Below, piece after piece: positions 10,543 through 21,813 of a DNA stretch of 64,000 nt. Every line of letters starts with the position of its first letter. Within the stretch, counting starts at the first letter, position 1. The notes under the pieces were generated by a model that was not told where the DNA came from, searched no databases, and saw only the letters and a list, made by a program, of their open reading frames with translations. This DNA comes from Saccharomycopsis crataegensis (lineage: Eukaryota > Ascomycota > Saccharomycetes > Ascoideales > Saccharomycopsidaceae), in the NCBI RefSeq assembly GCF_037102585.1, contig NW_027043829.1, positions 1,798,001-1,862,000 on the forward strand, in the 5' to 3' direction. Both the position numbers and the translations under genes were made by a program.

Positions 10543-11901
10543 ATGTCTGACGAGCTTGCCTCCAAGGAAGAAATAAAGGCAGTATTTGACAAGTTGCAAA
10601 AGATCCCGCTCAATAAACAATGCTTTGACTGCCCAAATAAAAACCCTACGTGGACTTCGGTGCCATTCGGGGTGTTCCTATGTCTAGAATGCTCTGCCGT
10701 CCATCGTAACATGGGGGTCCACATTTCTTTTGTTAAATCTTCTAATTTGGATAAATGGTCCCGTTTCCAATTACGCGGTATGAAACACGGTGGCAATAAG
10801 GCCATGAAGGACTATTTCATGAAACATGGCGGACAAAATCTTTTGTCAAGAGATGCAAAACAAAAGTACACTTCCCAAGTCGCCCTCAACTACAAAGCAG
10901 AATTGCAAAAGAAGGCCAAGAAGGACGAAGCAAGATTCCCTGACGCGGTTTTGGCCGACGAATCAGCGGTGTCATCTGAATCTTCTAGCAATGCCAACAC
11001 CCCTGCTAGCAGCAGTACCGATGACTTCTTCTCCAACTGGGAAAAACCAGTTAGTAAAACTGCCCCAATAATCTCTAAATCTCCAAGCCCAGAGCCTCAA
11101 ATCAACAAAAAAACAATACCGGCACGCGCTCCTGTTCGTAGACAAGTTCTCAAGAGCGCCACAGGCGGGAAGAAACACAGCATCCTCAGTGGGCCAAGCA
11201 GTAGAAAGACCAAGCTTGGCGCTAAGAAATTAGCTGCTGATGAGATCGATTTCGACGCTGCTGAAAAAGAAGCGAAACGTGAAGCTGAAGAAGCCCAAAA
11301 ATTGGGATACAATGTCAGAACTGAAGAACAGGAGGAAACAGGAAGAAACCTGAAAAGTCTCCCAAAAACTACATTTTCTCCAACTTTATCAACCGCGTCC
11401 AAGGAATCTTTTGGTGCTCCAAAAGAGACCCCAACCGTTGAATCTGTGACCCCAAAGCTTGCAAAGTTAGGATTTGGTATGGTCGGCAACAAGGCTCAAG
11501 CGGAGAGCTCAAACAGTACCAGGAAGACCGCTGACTACAAATATACTGGAGAAGTCAGTAATAAATACGGCACACAGAAGGCCATTTCCTCTGACGAGTT
11601 CTTTGGAAGAAACAGCTTTGATCCTTCGGTCAAACAAGAAGCACAACAGAAACTTCTGCAGTTCGGAGGTGCTTCTGCCATCTCTTCCAGTGCCTACTTC
11701 GGGGAAGAAGAAGGAGCTAACCACCAGAACTCCAATTCTGCTGACTCTTTCAATATTCGTGACCTTGATATCGATAGTGCCGCTAGACAGCTTGCGAACA
11801 CTTTCCAAAGCACCACAGGCCAAGATGTGACGGTTTTGAAAGATGCTTTGGAACAAGGTGCCAATAAATTGGGGGATTATTTACGTGACTACTTGCGTTG
11901 A
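10543..11901 (+). CDS. GLO3: ARF GTPase-activating protein Glo3
   Basis: Glo3 stimulates GTP hydrolysis on Arf1 and takes part in COPI-coated vesicle formation for Golgi-to-ER transport. The 452-residue product opens with an ArfGAP zinc finger, C27-x2-C30-x16-C47-x2-C50, with the catalytic Arg at R55 in AVHRNMGVH. The middle is Ser/Pro-rich. The C-terminal part carries the paired Glo3-motif segments KAISSDEFFGR and SAISSSAYFGE, which distinguish Glo3 from Gcs1. I chose the ATG at 10543 because it places the family's N-terminus correctly. In-frame ATGs at 10417 and 10435 would add up to 42 Pro/Thr-rich residues of no known kind. The gene ends in an amphipathic LGDYLRDYLR helix, as in relatives. 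Confidence 0.94.
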   Translation: MSDELASKEEIKAVFDKLQKIPLNKQCFDCPNKNPTWTSVPFGVFLCLECSAVHRNMGVHISFVKSSNLDKWSRFQLRGMKHGGNKAMKDYFMKHGGQNLLSRDAKQKYTSQVALNYKAELQKKAKKDEARFPDAVLADESAVSSESSSNANTPASSSTDDFFSNWEKPVSKTAPIISKSPSPEPQINKKTIPARAPVRRQVLKSATGGKKHSILSGPSSRKTKLGAKKLAADEIDFDAAEKEAKREAEEAQKLGYNVRTEEQEETGRNLKSLPKTTFSPTLSTASKESFGAPKETPTVESVTPKLAKLGFGMVGNKAQAESSNSTRKTADYKYTGEVSNKYGTQKAISSDEFFGRNSFDPSVKQEAQQKLLQFGGASAISSSAYFGEEEGANHQNSNSADSFNIRDLDIDSAARQLANTFQSTTGQDVTVLKDALEQGANKLGDYLRDYLR

Positions 11902-12150
11902 ACTGGATTATATAAATATATTACTTATTATCATTATCATTGTTTTTTATCTCGTTATCAAGGACTGTAAATTGGAAATTAACTAATATGATTATATCAT
12001 TATAGCTCACTCACGTGTATTATTATGCAGTTTTTTTTGTTTTGCAAAGAAAATATTTTTTTTTTTTTTTTTTTTTTGGCATGAATCTAGAAATTATAGC
12101 TCGCTCATCAATCGACATTTGTGATCCAGTATCAACAATAGAAGCGTCCA

Positions 12151-15100
12151 ATGTCTAAAAGGAATAAAATAAGATCTGTTGGCACAGGTCCTTTTTCCCC
12201 GCATAATAGTTTAGGGTAGGTCTACCGATAATGGGGAGAGATAATGTCTGCGATAGTTTGACCTAACGCGAAGCATCATTAGTGATTTCATACATACTAA
12301 CTGATATATTTTTGATATAGAAGCCTAACTGATAAACCAAAAAAATCACGTTATAGAGGAATACCAATCAAGGTTCTGAGTCCTTCTGATCATGGTAGTC
12401 TCACTAATAATCTTCCAAAAAGCTCATCGAGTTTCTCCAACAAATATAGCCAGCTTCTTAATGAAGATCATCACGAAGCTCCTCCCGTGGTGGGGGTATC
12501 CTCTAGCGAACAGACAAGGAGCAAACTTAAAGGCAAAAAGGAGATTGGGGTATTTGACTTATTTGGCGAGTCACCAGTTTCATCTCAGGGAGACGCAGGA
12601 AAACTTTCGAAACTAATACCCAGTATACTGTCAAGAAATTCCAAAACATACACCTCTTCACTAATCAAAACCAAACCAAAACCAGCCCCAAAAGTAATTG
12701 GAATTTATTCTTCTGACGAGGATTCTAAATCTAAAACTGATAAATTGAGGTGGCCGAGGACCGAGAAACCAGGCAATAGATCATTTTCTACCATCAGAAT
12801 AGATGCAGAGGCTGTAAAGCTGTTTAATGAAAAGGCAAGTTTCCATGCCACAAATGTGCTTTTCAACACCAGTCATATCGAGTCTAACGCTTTCAATTGT
12901 GAGCCCACCCAGAGTTTTCACGTATTTGTTCAGCTGCGAAATCTTGTCATCAGGATCAATGACCTGAAAAACTTTTCCATGTCTCTTGCGTACGACATAA
13001 AAGAGTTATGGACCAATGGTTCACATTTACTAATCATTCTTGAAGATGACCATAAATACAGTGAAATTAAAAAACTGGAGCAATTTGGGAATGCCATGTT
13101 TTCATGTATCCTTCTTGTTAATATTATGCTCCCTGATGATGATGATGAGGAATTTCCATTCTCTAATAGAAATAATGATTTTCCATCGATTAATGTGGTT
13201 GACGATGCTGATGTATTACTACTGAAATTCAATAGGACTTTAGATGGCCAGATATCTGAAACGTCCCCACAATTATTCAAACAATTCTCTTCCAGCAAGT
13301 TTTTAACTAAGAAAATGAAGTCTTTGGAAATGGGGTCTCGACGTGCTCCTTCTCGTGGGCAAAAGATAGGGAAACCAATGCTAACTCCTTCGGATCCTAC
13401 ACCAACACAGAGTTTCTACTCATCAGCTAAACGGCAAACGCGCACCAAGGGACCGGCAGAACCTATTTTCCTTGGATCTTCACGGCATAACCCTAAAGTT
13501 GAAATCGATTTAGATGCTGCCAGAGAGATCAGAAATTCTTCCAAACACGAAAGCGAATTTAAAAAGCTTACCTTCAAGTTCTGCGATAAAAAACTGATAA
13601 CTATCACATCCTCAGATTACGGTTGTTTGTGCGATAACCAATGGATTAATGATTCGCTTATCGATTTCTTTTTGAAGTACGCTGTGGAGCAAAAATCCAA
13701 CCAAGTCAATTATGAAGATGTCTATGTTTTAACCACTTATTTTTATACGAAGATGATGACTGCAAAACCAAAAAACGGATCAAAAAAAATTGATTACTAC
13801 GACACAATGAAGCGTTGGTTAGCAAAAGCCCAAATTCATAAATACAAATACATCATTATGCCTATTAATGAAGCGTTACATTGGTACTGTGCTTTGATAT
13901 TTAACTTTTCTAAGGTGATTGCTACCGTACAGAGAAAACAATCAAAAAGGGCTAAAGAGAAAAATGAGCCGATCGATAAGGAAGGGGATGGAACAACACG
14001 GAATATCGATCAAGAAAGCGAGAGCGAGAGCGGGAGCCAAGATATCGGGAAAGATTCTGAGGATAATAACAACCATAAAAATGAAAACGTACTGGATATC
14101 GATAAAATGGCAAACACCGGTGATCTTATTTTTGCAAGCAAACATAAAAAAGAAGGAAAATCTGATGAATCAAACCTGAAAGTGGTAATATATTATTTTG
14201 ATTCGCTATCTCAAAAGCATGATAGTATTGGCCCGCCAATTGTTGATTGTTTAATCGGATTTGCTAAGGATAACTTAGGGGTTGAGCTTACTGAAGATAT
14301 GTTTGAGATTCGTCGCTCTAATGTACCAAAGCAACGCAATTTCAATGATTGCGGGATTCATGTTATTTACAACGTCATGCAGTTCCTTTCCAAGCCAAGC
14401 GAGTGTTTGGATTTGTGGGTTGAATATCTGACGTCTAGAAAGGCCCAAGCTGCCGCAGGCCAGATTTTTGTGAAGAAAGAACGTGACAAAATGCGTCAAC
14501 AATTGAGAACCGAGCTCATAGAGTTGGAAAAGAAAAATGAGGAGGAACGGACCCTTAAATATGGGGATAACAAAGAAATACCGGATACTGAGGGAGAAGA
14601 GGATGATGATTTTGAAATCGAAATTGTTCACGAATCAAATACCAATAGCGATGAACAAGGAAACTTGGAAAAAGAGACCACACCCGAGGTAAATTCAAAA
14701 GTTTTTGAGTCTCACGAAGATTCCAAAGGACCAACAGATGTGGCGAACGGGACTACATCACCTAGACTGAAAGACGCAGAAAAAGAGATAGAAGAAGAAG
14801 AAGAAGAAGAAGAAGAAGAAGAAGAAGAAGAAGAAGAAGAAGAAGAAGAAGAAAAGGAACTTTCAGGCTCCATTTATAAAGGAAACAGTTCAGTCGACAT
14901 TCCAGCACTGCAAGAAATAGCTCCAATAGAGGTCTTACCAACATCAAACAATAAAACAGCAGTGGAAGATAAAGATGAAGATGAAGAGGAGGAAGAGGAA
15001 GAGGAAGAGGAAGAGGAAGAGGAAGAGGAAGAGGAAGAGGAAGAGGAAGAGGAAGAAGACGAGAGAGAAGAATATTTGGAAGAATATGAAGAGAGAGAAC

Positions 15101-16233
15101 AGGAAGTGGAAGAAGGCGATGTGGAAGAGGAAGAAGGACAAAGAGAAGAAGGAGAACAAAAAGGAGAGGAGAGAGAAGTTGAAAAAACTGCCAAAAGTTC
15201 TTCAATACTCTCAAAATTAATTGATTCAGGTTCAGATTCCGATTCCGAAGATGTCTCACCTATTGTCGAGATTCAAAGTTTGGAAGATGGCAACACACCA
15301 AAAGTAACACCAAGACAATACAGCGCAGAATCAAATGGGTTTGTTACTGAATCGAGCAGCGATCCTGATGATATTGCCGAAGTAACAAGCACTCCAGATT
15401 CGGGGCATGTTCAAGATGAAAAATATGATCATAGCTCCAAAGAACTAACTGAAGAACCACTGGATGGCGTTCAATATTATGAGTATCCTAGTCAAAATGC
15501 AGAAACTCAATTCACCGAACAAGTAATTGATGAAGATGTCCATTCTGAACCAGTGAGTGATGGATCACAAGGTGTTGTTGAGCGACGCTCAAAAAAAGTT
15601 TACGATGTTGATCTGGATGATGATGCTAACTTTTTTGATCGTGATTTAATCGCACGACGGAAGCCAAAGGATACTGGAGTTGTCATACAATTTGAAGATA
15701 TATCAAACTCACCGTCTAGCACCTCGGTTCCTGTTCGGGTTTCTTCCGGAATAGAAGAGAATGGGCCATCAGCTTACGAATTACATAAAAATGTTGCTGA
15801 AGTACCTCAAAATGTCATTGACTCTCACAGCGAGGATGATGAGGACACATCGGAACAACATTTTATAAAAGTTTCAAAGAATGTCACTCATCACCACAAA
15901 CATGATAGCAAATCCAAATCCAAATCCAAATCCAAATCCAAATCCAAATCCAAACACAAATTCAAATCCCAAAGAAATTCTGGTCTTATGGAATCTCCTG
16001 ATTCCCATAACGTTTCAAACACAATATTTAGTGAAAGTGGGAGTGATAGTGAAGTTATTGTTACAGGAGAGCTGAACGATTTAGCGGAAAAACCTGTGTT
16101 TGGCATCAATAACTATCTGAAACTGCAGAGAAAGAGGAAGCGCGGGAAGTTCAGCATTGATTCTGGGTCACTGAAACTTCAAGAATTTCCAATTGGAAAG
16201 CTTAACAAAACATTCAAACGTTCAAAACATTGA
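12151..16233 (+). CDS. ULP2: SUMO-specific protease Ulp2/Smt4 (two exons)
   Basis: Ulp2 removes poly-SUMO chains in the nucleus and affects chromosome stability. Exon 1 is 12151-12215. The intron at 12216-12320 (105 nt) starts GTAGGT, has a perfect TACTAAC at 12295-12301 and ends TAG. Exon 2 is 12321-16233. The phases fit (65 nt, then one base completing a Gly codon) and give 1325 residues starting MSKRNKIRSVGTGPF. Without exon 1 there is no in-frame ATG near the N-terminus. The C48 protease triad is visible as H542 (EALHWYCAL), D649 (YYFDSL) and C699 (FNDCGIH), with a large variable insert between His and Asp. The C-terminal half is acidic and disordered, with two poly-Glu tracts, a Lys-Ser tract and a basic KRKRG near the end. 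It is longer than the roughly 1034-residue S. cerevisiae protein, mainly in those tracts. Confidence 0.92.
14791..15054 (+). repeat. two Glu-coding microsatellites in ULP2
   Basis: A pure (GAA)21 run lies at 14791-14853, and a second run of GAGGAA hexamers at about 14986-15054. Both are in frame in ULP2 and encode poly-Glu stretches. The different codon patterns show that they expanded independently. Such runs are prone to length change between strains. Confidence 0.9.
15910..15952 (+). repeat. hexanucleotide (AAATCC)n in ULP2
   Basis: About seven copies of a 6-bp unit encode an alternating Lys-Ser stretch near the C-terminus of ULP2. It follows a His-rich patch (HHHKHDSKS). A nucleic-acid or nucleolar binding role is possible, but nothing shows it directly. 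Confidence 0.9.
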
Positions 16234-16705
16234 TATCCTTTTTAATGTGAGGCTTATTTATATTTTTTTATATTTTTTTGCACTTTTTTTTTTTTTTGAT
16301 AATTTTCCTTTCTTTCCTTTGCATAGTTAGGCTAATGGTGATTCTAACGTTTTACGCATTATTGGTCTTGATGGGTTTTTGCACTTGAATATTCCGAAAT
16401 CTTTACTCGTACAATAGAATGGTGGCAGCTTCACCCCTCACGCCAAAAAATAATATTCAAAAAAGATAGTATAGTTGAATTATGATCTATCTACAGATTG
16501 AAAATAAAAATATTAATCAAATACATTTCGCATACTAAGTAATTTAATAATAACAATAATAATAAAAAGAGGAAAGTATGCTTTCCCAAATGAAATATTT
16601 CGAACGATTGACGAAGAGTCTGAACCTGGTAAAACCACAATACATTTTTATGATGACATTAGCCCATAGTAAAATCAACTCTCAAAGGGATTTTAAATCC
16701 AGTTT
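16234..16705. other. convergent 3' spacer ULP2/SSM4
   Basis: This AT-rich spacer between converging genes has T runs at about 16266-16297 and (AAT)n-like sequence near 16545-16566. A Ser-rich frame that runs from here into SSM4 is only the antisense of SSM4's acidic tail. Confidence 0.6.
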
Positions 16706-19700
16706 TCAGTCCACAAGCAAGCTGGAATCACTTTCATCTTCATCTTCAAGTTCAATTTCATCAAGATCTCCATCTTCAGCATCATCATCATCATGTTCAT
16801 CTTCATCATGCTCGTCTTCATCTTCTTCTTCATCACCATTTTCATTTTCAAGGACCTCCATATTTTCAAGTCGTTGGCTTTTCACATACATTTCATCTTT
16901 CACCAATTCATTCATCATATCGAAATAACGTTTGACATGATCGATTGTCTGGAAAATGAAGCCAACAAGCAAACTGGCAGGAAGCGTTAAAGCGTCCATA
17001 GTCCCAGGACTACACTTGAAATCCCAAGTGATACCCAACAACTGTTTGACAGCACGTGGGGTGATTGTGAAGGTGATGTCATTATCATTGAAGAAAGACA
17101 TCTCAGCATTTATAATGTCGACAGAGTTCAAGCTCCTATATTGATGTGTCCGATACACGTAAAATCTGATGAAGATATTTGTCGACACTATCAAAACGAA
17201 TGAAGGAACTTGGTAGCTCAATATTTTGTGAATCAAAGGTCTAGCAAAATCATTGACTAAGTTTTCACATGTTAAGGTTTCTACCAAACCATCCATCATG
17301 ACATTCATGATTTCCTTGGCAAGTGCAGTAATCAATGGCATAAAAGTAAACCATGATACCACGAAATGTATAATAAAAGTTTTATAATTGAGCTTCAACA
17401 CATACCCTTCAATATTATTAACAAGTACCTCGGTAAATTTCAAGGAATCAGTAGATATTGGTGAGCTTGAAGCCAATGGAAGGAAAGTAAATCTCTCCAT
17501 AAGCGATCTGAGCTTTTGGAAATTATCGTTATCTGTGAAATATGTGTATGGAAAGTCGACACAAATAATATGGGCGTAGAAGCACCAAAGAAATGAAATA
17601 GCGCAAATTATTAGCACCGTCACATAGATTTTAAGAATATTATAGGCAAATTTCAATCCTCTAATGGCCAGTTTAATGATATCGTTAGGAATTCTTTGAG
17701 CACGAGCAAACCAACCATGATTTTCAACAAGCTCCACTGCGCCAGCAGGAATCACTTCGATATCCACATTTTCAAATAAATCTTCAACGTTATCAAAATC
17801 TTCTTCCCTGAGTTCCTCTTCATTATGTTCGTCAATATCCAAAAGGGCTTGCTCTTTTCTAGAAGCTGTCCATTTGTCAAACCATCCCAATCCATAGATT
17901 AGAACAAACGTTCCAAATATTATTGATGGTAAATCAATACCAATACCGGTGATGCAATACCCATCAAGATCATGGAAACTGAATAAATTAAGGAAACTAC
18001 CGTTAGCATAATGACATAAGAACAGGGTTATTGGGCGGCCGATAACAAATGCTGCTGCAATCACTGAAACAATCAACAAAGCCGCAAAAAACCACAAGTA
18101 AACCAACAAAGCAAATATCCTATACCTGAATTTTGGAGGTCTATATACAACGGAATAAGTGCTTGGTGTGATGTCCTCGTCAGAATCAGAGTCATAGTTA
18201 GTAGGCGCTTTACGCGAAGCTTCAATAGGAGCTAACAATTTATCGTCTTTGGTAACGGGAACAAATAAATTTACCAAGTACCTTTTAGAAGCTGCTTCAT
18301 GATCCGGAGCTCTGACAAAGTTACCGTCAGGAATGAAAGCAACATGAATGTCGGAGTTTTGCTTGAAATACTCTTTGACTGTCCGTTTAGATTGCGGTTG
18401 GTGATAGTCAGGCAAAAGACCATACCGGCTATTCCAATCGGTACCAATAATATTGTTAAGGTGGTAAACAAATTGATGAAATATCGACCTGTAAATCAAA
18501 TGACCTCTCTCTTTTGGCACATCGATGTCGAGAATAAAGGATGATAACCTGAGTTGCTGACAGACAATTCTAAAAACTCTCTCCCAATAGGCTCTCACAT
18601 ATTTTGTGATTAAGGGGGTGTCAACAGATAATTTCCATAAAACAGGGTTAATGGATAAGAAAGAACTTATCCTATAAAACAATTTTATTGGTAATATTTG
18701 ACCATTACCAGAGAATAGATATGGCGGGATGAATCGAATACTATAAGTGACACCACCTATACCAACAAGAACAAAAATACTATAAATTAAGCCACTCAAT
18801 ACAATTCTTGAAAGTTGTAACCAGAGGGGTTTCACTAAAGCCTTATGCAATAATCTAGCATTCTGGTCATCCGGTGAGGTAATGAAGTATAAAACACCAG
18901 GCCTCAATATATGGGTTCTAGTCATCCCGACAAACAAAGAAAGGAAACACATATAAGAAGTCCCAATCAGCCAATAATATATAACCTTAAGTGGAGTAGA
19001 AATGTAAAAAAAGGCCTTGAAGGAGGAAGCTGCGGTGACACCGGCAGCGACAGAAGTATTAGTTGAAACAGAGGCAATGGGCACAACAGAATCTATAGTT
19101 CCATTAATATGTGTATCCGAATTGCTACTAAAGAATGAATCCAACTCATTTGAGGCAAAAATTCTAATAATATTCTCTGTAACTTTTTCAGCACCAGCAG
19201 CCTCCGCAAAAGGGTTAGCCAATTTGAGTTCAAAATTTGAAAGAATCAATGGGGCAATGACAAAATCCACAAGAACACCGCAAAATATAGGGAAGACGAC
19301 TAACTCAAGAGCAAAAATAAAAAACACCTTTAATGTGGAAAATATTTCAAAGAGGAAGCAAACAAACCTTCTACTCCCACCCAGGATAAAACCGGACTCT
19401 CTGCGACGCCTTTTATTGAGATAGTTCATGAAATTGTACAACAAATAGAAACCAACAAAATAACTGAAAAGCAACATTGTCATTCTTTCAATGGTCCTTA
19501 ATGGATACTCTGAGTTCACAATATTTGTGAATACAGAAGATACTGGTTTGATCAAAACCTGGTATATGGCATTCAAAGTGTCGACCGCAAGCTTGGAAAA
19601 GGGGTTCGAAGAGTATCCAAACAATTTGTAGAATATCTCTGAGTAGGAAAGATCTTTCAAGGATGGTGTGTATTCTTTAATGAGGTGGTGGGCGTGTCTA

Positions 19701-21118
19701 TCAAGGATAACGATAGCAGAATCTAATGGCTTCTGAAAATAGGACGCCATGATGTAGTTAATTGATAGGGACGTATCTTTGAGATGAAGTAAAATACGCT
19801 TCAACAAAATTATACCTTCCTTCCCAATAATAGAAGGAATCAAATACGCAACTATCAACCAAAGCGCTAAAAGAAGATCTACTAAACATGCGATCTTAAT
19901 TGGCAGAAACAAAGTGAGCCCATATTCAATTTGGAGAATGTTATCATTGTCACCCACCCGCACATTCAAATTCAAATTACCGCGTTCTGGCTGATCTTCC
20001 AAATCATTATTATCGTCATCTTCGTTATTATCATCATTATTAACATTATTGTTATTTTGTTGACCAAGAAGCATTTCTAGTGGAAAATCAGCTCCACGGG
20101 GATTAAGCAAATCGCCATTAATTCTTTGCTGTTCTTCCTGGAAGTTTAAAGGTTCATCTAAATCATGGATTTCGTCATCTTCCGCTCTCACATTATCCAT
20201 GTTATTTGGGATATCTGGAAATGCATGTTGAGGGTTGATTGGAAATGGAGCATTGATATTCATGATATTGCGCTCAAACTCATTACGGCCCATCCAGATG
20301 TTTTCGTCAAGTTCATCGTCACTATCTTGATCATTTACAATGTTGCCATTATGATTATTATTTTCAATATTTTGAGCATTTGCAAGTCTTTGAGCATTTA
20401 GAGCATCTGCACGTCTTTGCGCAGCATTTCTGGCTAAATCATCCAAAATCAATCTCGCCTCCTCCAATTGACGACGTTCAATCCTTTTACGATCTGGACC
20501 AAATTTTTTATTCAATAATTTCTGGAATCCATCATCCCTCGTTACCATTTCTCTAGTAACAAACAAGAGCAAATGGACTATGACAAGCAAAACAATATAG
20601 AAAATACCATCGAATAATGTCATTCTAAGTGAAAGAATAAGTTTTGTTGTACTGATGGTATCGCTGTCAAGCAACAGAGACTCCTCCCTGTTAAAGAGAA
20701 AGTAATCACCAAATAAAACCGAATGAAGTATAGAATCAGAATACGGCAATCTGTTATCAATTACCCAATTAAGGGCTCTGCCTACCACCATGAAGAAAAT
20801 TGGGACCTGTAATAGAAGAAATACAAGCACATTCAATATAAGGAGAATAGAAGTGGCGATTGCAATCAGTTTTTGAATGGTCTTTTTGATAATCAAGAGA
20901 AACGGCACCTTATCTGGGGTATCATCTTGATAAACGGTTGTAAACTTATACTCTGTGTTACAAATATCACATTTTGGGGCTCGCTGAGAATGGTTCAACC
21001 ACTGAATAAGGCAATCTTGATGAATGTATTTGATTGACCCTCTGCATTTACATGGATAAAATAGAGGATCATCTGGGGCGCCCTCACAGCGACAAATACG
21101 ACAAGTGTTTTCCGCCAT
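16706..21118 (-). CDS. SSM4: ER/inner nuclear membrane E3 ubiquitin ligase Doa10
   Basis: Doa10 ubiquitinates degrons on cytosolic, nuclear and membrane substrates at the ER and inner nuclear membrane (ERAD-C). The 1470-residue product starts with a RING-CH domain whose ligands are C6, C9, C23, C25, H33, C36, C50 and C53. Many hydrophobic segments follow, consistent with the family's 14 membrane helices. The conserved TEB4-Doa10 (TD) region lies about halfway along. An Asn/Asp-rich cytosolic loop sits at about 240-390. The C-terminus is highly acidic, a long run of Glu/Asp that expands the family's short tail. The ATG is at 21116-21118, with the RING immediately after it, as in relatives. The gene is divergent from CDC26. 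Confidence 0.96.
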   Translation of the reverse strand: MAENTCRICRCEGAPDDPLFYPCKCRGSIKYIHQDCLIQWLNHSQRAPKCDICNTEYKFTTVYQDDTPDKVPFLLIIKKTIQKLIAIATSILLILNVLVFLLLQVPIFFMVVGRALNWVIDNRLPYSDSILHSVLFGDYFLFNREESLLLDSDTISTTKLILSLRMTLFDGIFYIVLLVIVHLLLFVTREMVTRDDGFQKLLNKKFGPDRKRIERRQLEEARLILDDLARNAAQRRADALNAQRLANAQNIENNNHNGNIVNDQDSDDELDENIWMGRNEFERNIMNINAPFPINPQHAFPDIPNNMDNVRAEDDEIHDLDEPLNFQEEQQRINGDLLNPRGADFPLEMLLGQQNNNNVNNDDNNEDDDNNDLEDQPERGNLNLNVRVGDNDNILQIEYGLTLFLPIKIACLVDLLLALWLIVAYLIPSIIGKEGIILLKRILLHLKDTSLSINYIMASYFQKPLDSAIVILDRHAHHLIKEYTPSLKDLSYSEIFYKLFGYSSNPFSKLAVDTLNAIYQVLIKPVSSVFTNIVNSEYPLRTIERMTMLLFSYFVGFYLLYNFMNYLNKRRRRESGFILGGSRRFVCFLFEIFSTLKVFFIFALELVVFPIFCGVLVDFVIAPLILSNFELKLANPFAEAAGAEKVTENIIRIFASNELDSFFSSNSDTHINGTIDSVVPIASVSTNTSVAAGVTAASSFKAFFYISTPLKVIYYWLIGTSYMCFLSLFVGMTRTHILRPGVLYFITSPDDQNARLLHKALVKPLWLQLSRIVLSGLIYSIFVLVGIGGVTYSIRFIPPYLFSGNGQILPIKLFYRISSFLSINPVLWKLSVDTPLITKYVRAYWERVFRIVCQQLRLSSFILDIDVPKERGHLIYRSIFHQFVYHLNNIIGTDWNSRYGLLPDYHQPQSKRTVKEYFKQNSDIHVAFIPDGNFVRAPDHEAASKRYLVNLFVPVTKDDKLLAPIEASRKAPTNYDSDSDEDITPSTYSVVYRPPKFRYRIFALLVYLWFFAALLIVSVIAAAFVIGRPITLFLCHYANGSFLNLFSFHDLDGYCITGIGIDLPSIIFGTFVLIYGLGWFDKWTASRKEQALLDIDEHNEEELREEDFDNVEDLFENVDIEVIPAGAVELVENHGWFARAQRIPNDIIKLAIRGLKFAYNILKIYVTVLIICAISFLWCFYAHIICVDFPYTYFTDNDNFQKLRSLMERFTFLPLASSSPISTDSLKFTEVLVNNIEGYVLKLNYKTFIIHFVVSWFTFMPLITALAKEIMNVMMDGLVETLTCENLVNDFARPLIHKILSYQVPSFVLIVSTNIFIRFYVYRTHQYRSLNSVDIINAEMSFFNDNDITFTITPRAVKQLLGITWDFKCSPGTMDALTLPASLLVGFIFQTIDHVKRYFDMMNELVKDEMYVKSQRLENMEVLENENGDEEEDEDEHDEDEHDDDDAEDGDLDEIELEDEDESDSSLLVD

Positions 21119-21395
21119 AATGTAGGGCCTAATATTTAATTATAAAATATTTTGACAAGCTAGTGGAAGGTGCAACAGTAAAGAGTCAGTGTAGAGCCAT
21201 TTCCACTTCTTTCGATTAGTTCCACCGATTTGCTTCCAGAAAAAAAAAAAAAAAAATAAAATCAATAAAATCAAAAAAAAAAAAAAAAAATCAATGAGAA
21301 AAGTTGCTACAGGGCACTAAAGATATAAGTTCATAGAAACAAACTCTAGTTATTTCTAACAAATAAAGAACCATCCTAAGGATTTATTGATAGGA

Positions 21396-21635
21396 ATGCT
21401 TTTCAGAAGAGAACCTACGGTCATAAGGTTAACTCCAGAAGATGTTCTCGAGTATGACGAGGGTGTCAATCATGGGAAGTTGAAGAAGGCAGTTCACATT
21501 GATGCCACATCCCTGAATAATAATTCTATGGCTGAAGAGATATCACAGAGCGATGATGATTTTGATAGCGTTGAAGCATCCAGTAAAAAGAAGGAGAAGG
21601 AGAGAAACTTAAGAATTGGTCTCCACTCAAAGTAG
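21396..21635 (+). CDS. CDC26: anaphase-promoting complex subunit Cdc26
   Basis: This 79-residue protein opens with MLFRREPTVIRLTPEDVLEYDE. That fits the Cdc26/Hcn1 N-terminal pattern (a short Met-Leu-Arg-Arg-x-Pro-Thr start, then a hydrophobic/acidic segment), which threads through the TPR groove of the Cdc16 subunit and stabilises it. A basic ERNLRIGLHSK tail resembles the conserved Arg-x-Arg-Ile-Gly segment of S. pombe Hcn1 and human CDC26. The middle is acidic and Ser-rich. The ATG at 21396 is the only sensible start. The gene lies between SSM4, from which it diverges across a poly-A-rich promoter, and the converging 3' end of IRC5. It is easily missed because of its size. Confidence 0.85.
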   Translation: MLFRREPTVIRLTPEDVLEYDEGVNHGKLKKAVHIDATSLNNNSMAEEISQSDDDFDSVEASSKKKEKERNLRIGLHSK

Positions 21636-21813
21636 CTTCTTCTGTCCAAGTGGTTCCACGAACTTAAAATGGTACTTTTTTTTTTGGACATGATGTTTTC
21701 CACAAAATGGTTCATCTTTTAATGCCAAAAATAAGCGCCTAAGTTATAGGTATCACGTATTACAAACATGAAAATAAGACTTTAATATTTATTATAATAC
21801 AAATTAATTAGAT

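Noticed and set aside
14762-15259. Leu- and Ser-rich frames antisense to ULP2
   Set aside because: They are mirror images of the Glu microsatellites.
16578-16928. Ser-rich 116-codon frame near the SSM4 end
   Set aside because: It is the antisense of the acidic C-terminal tail of SSM4.
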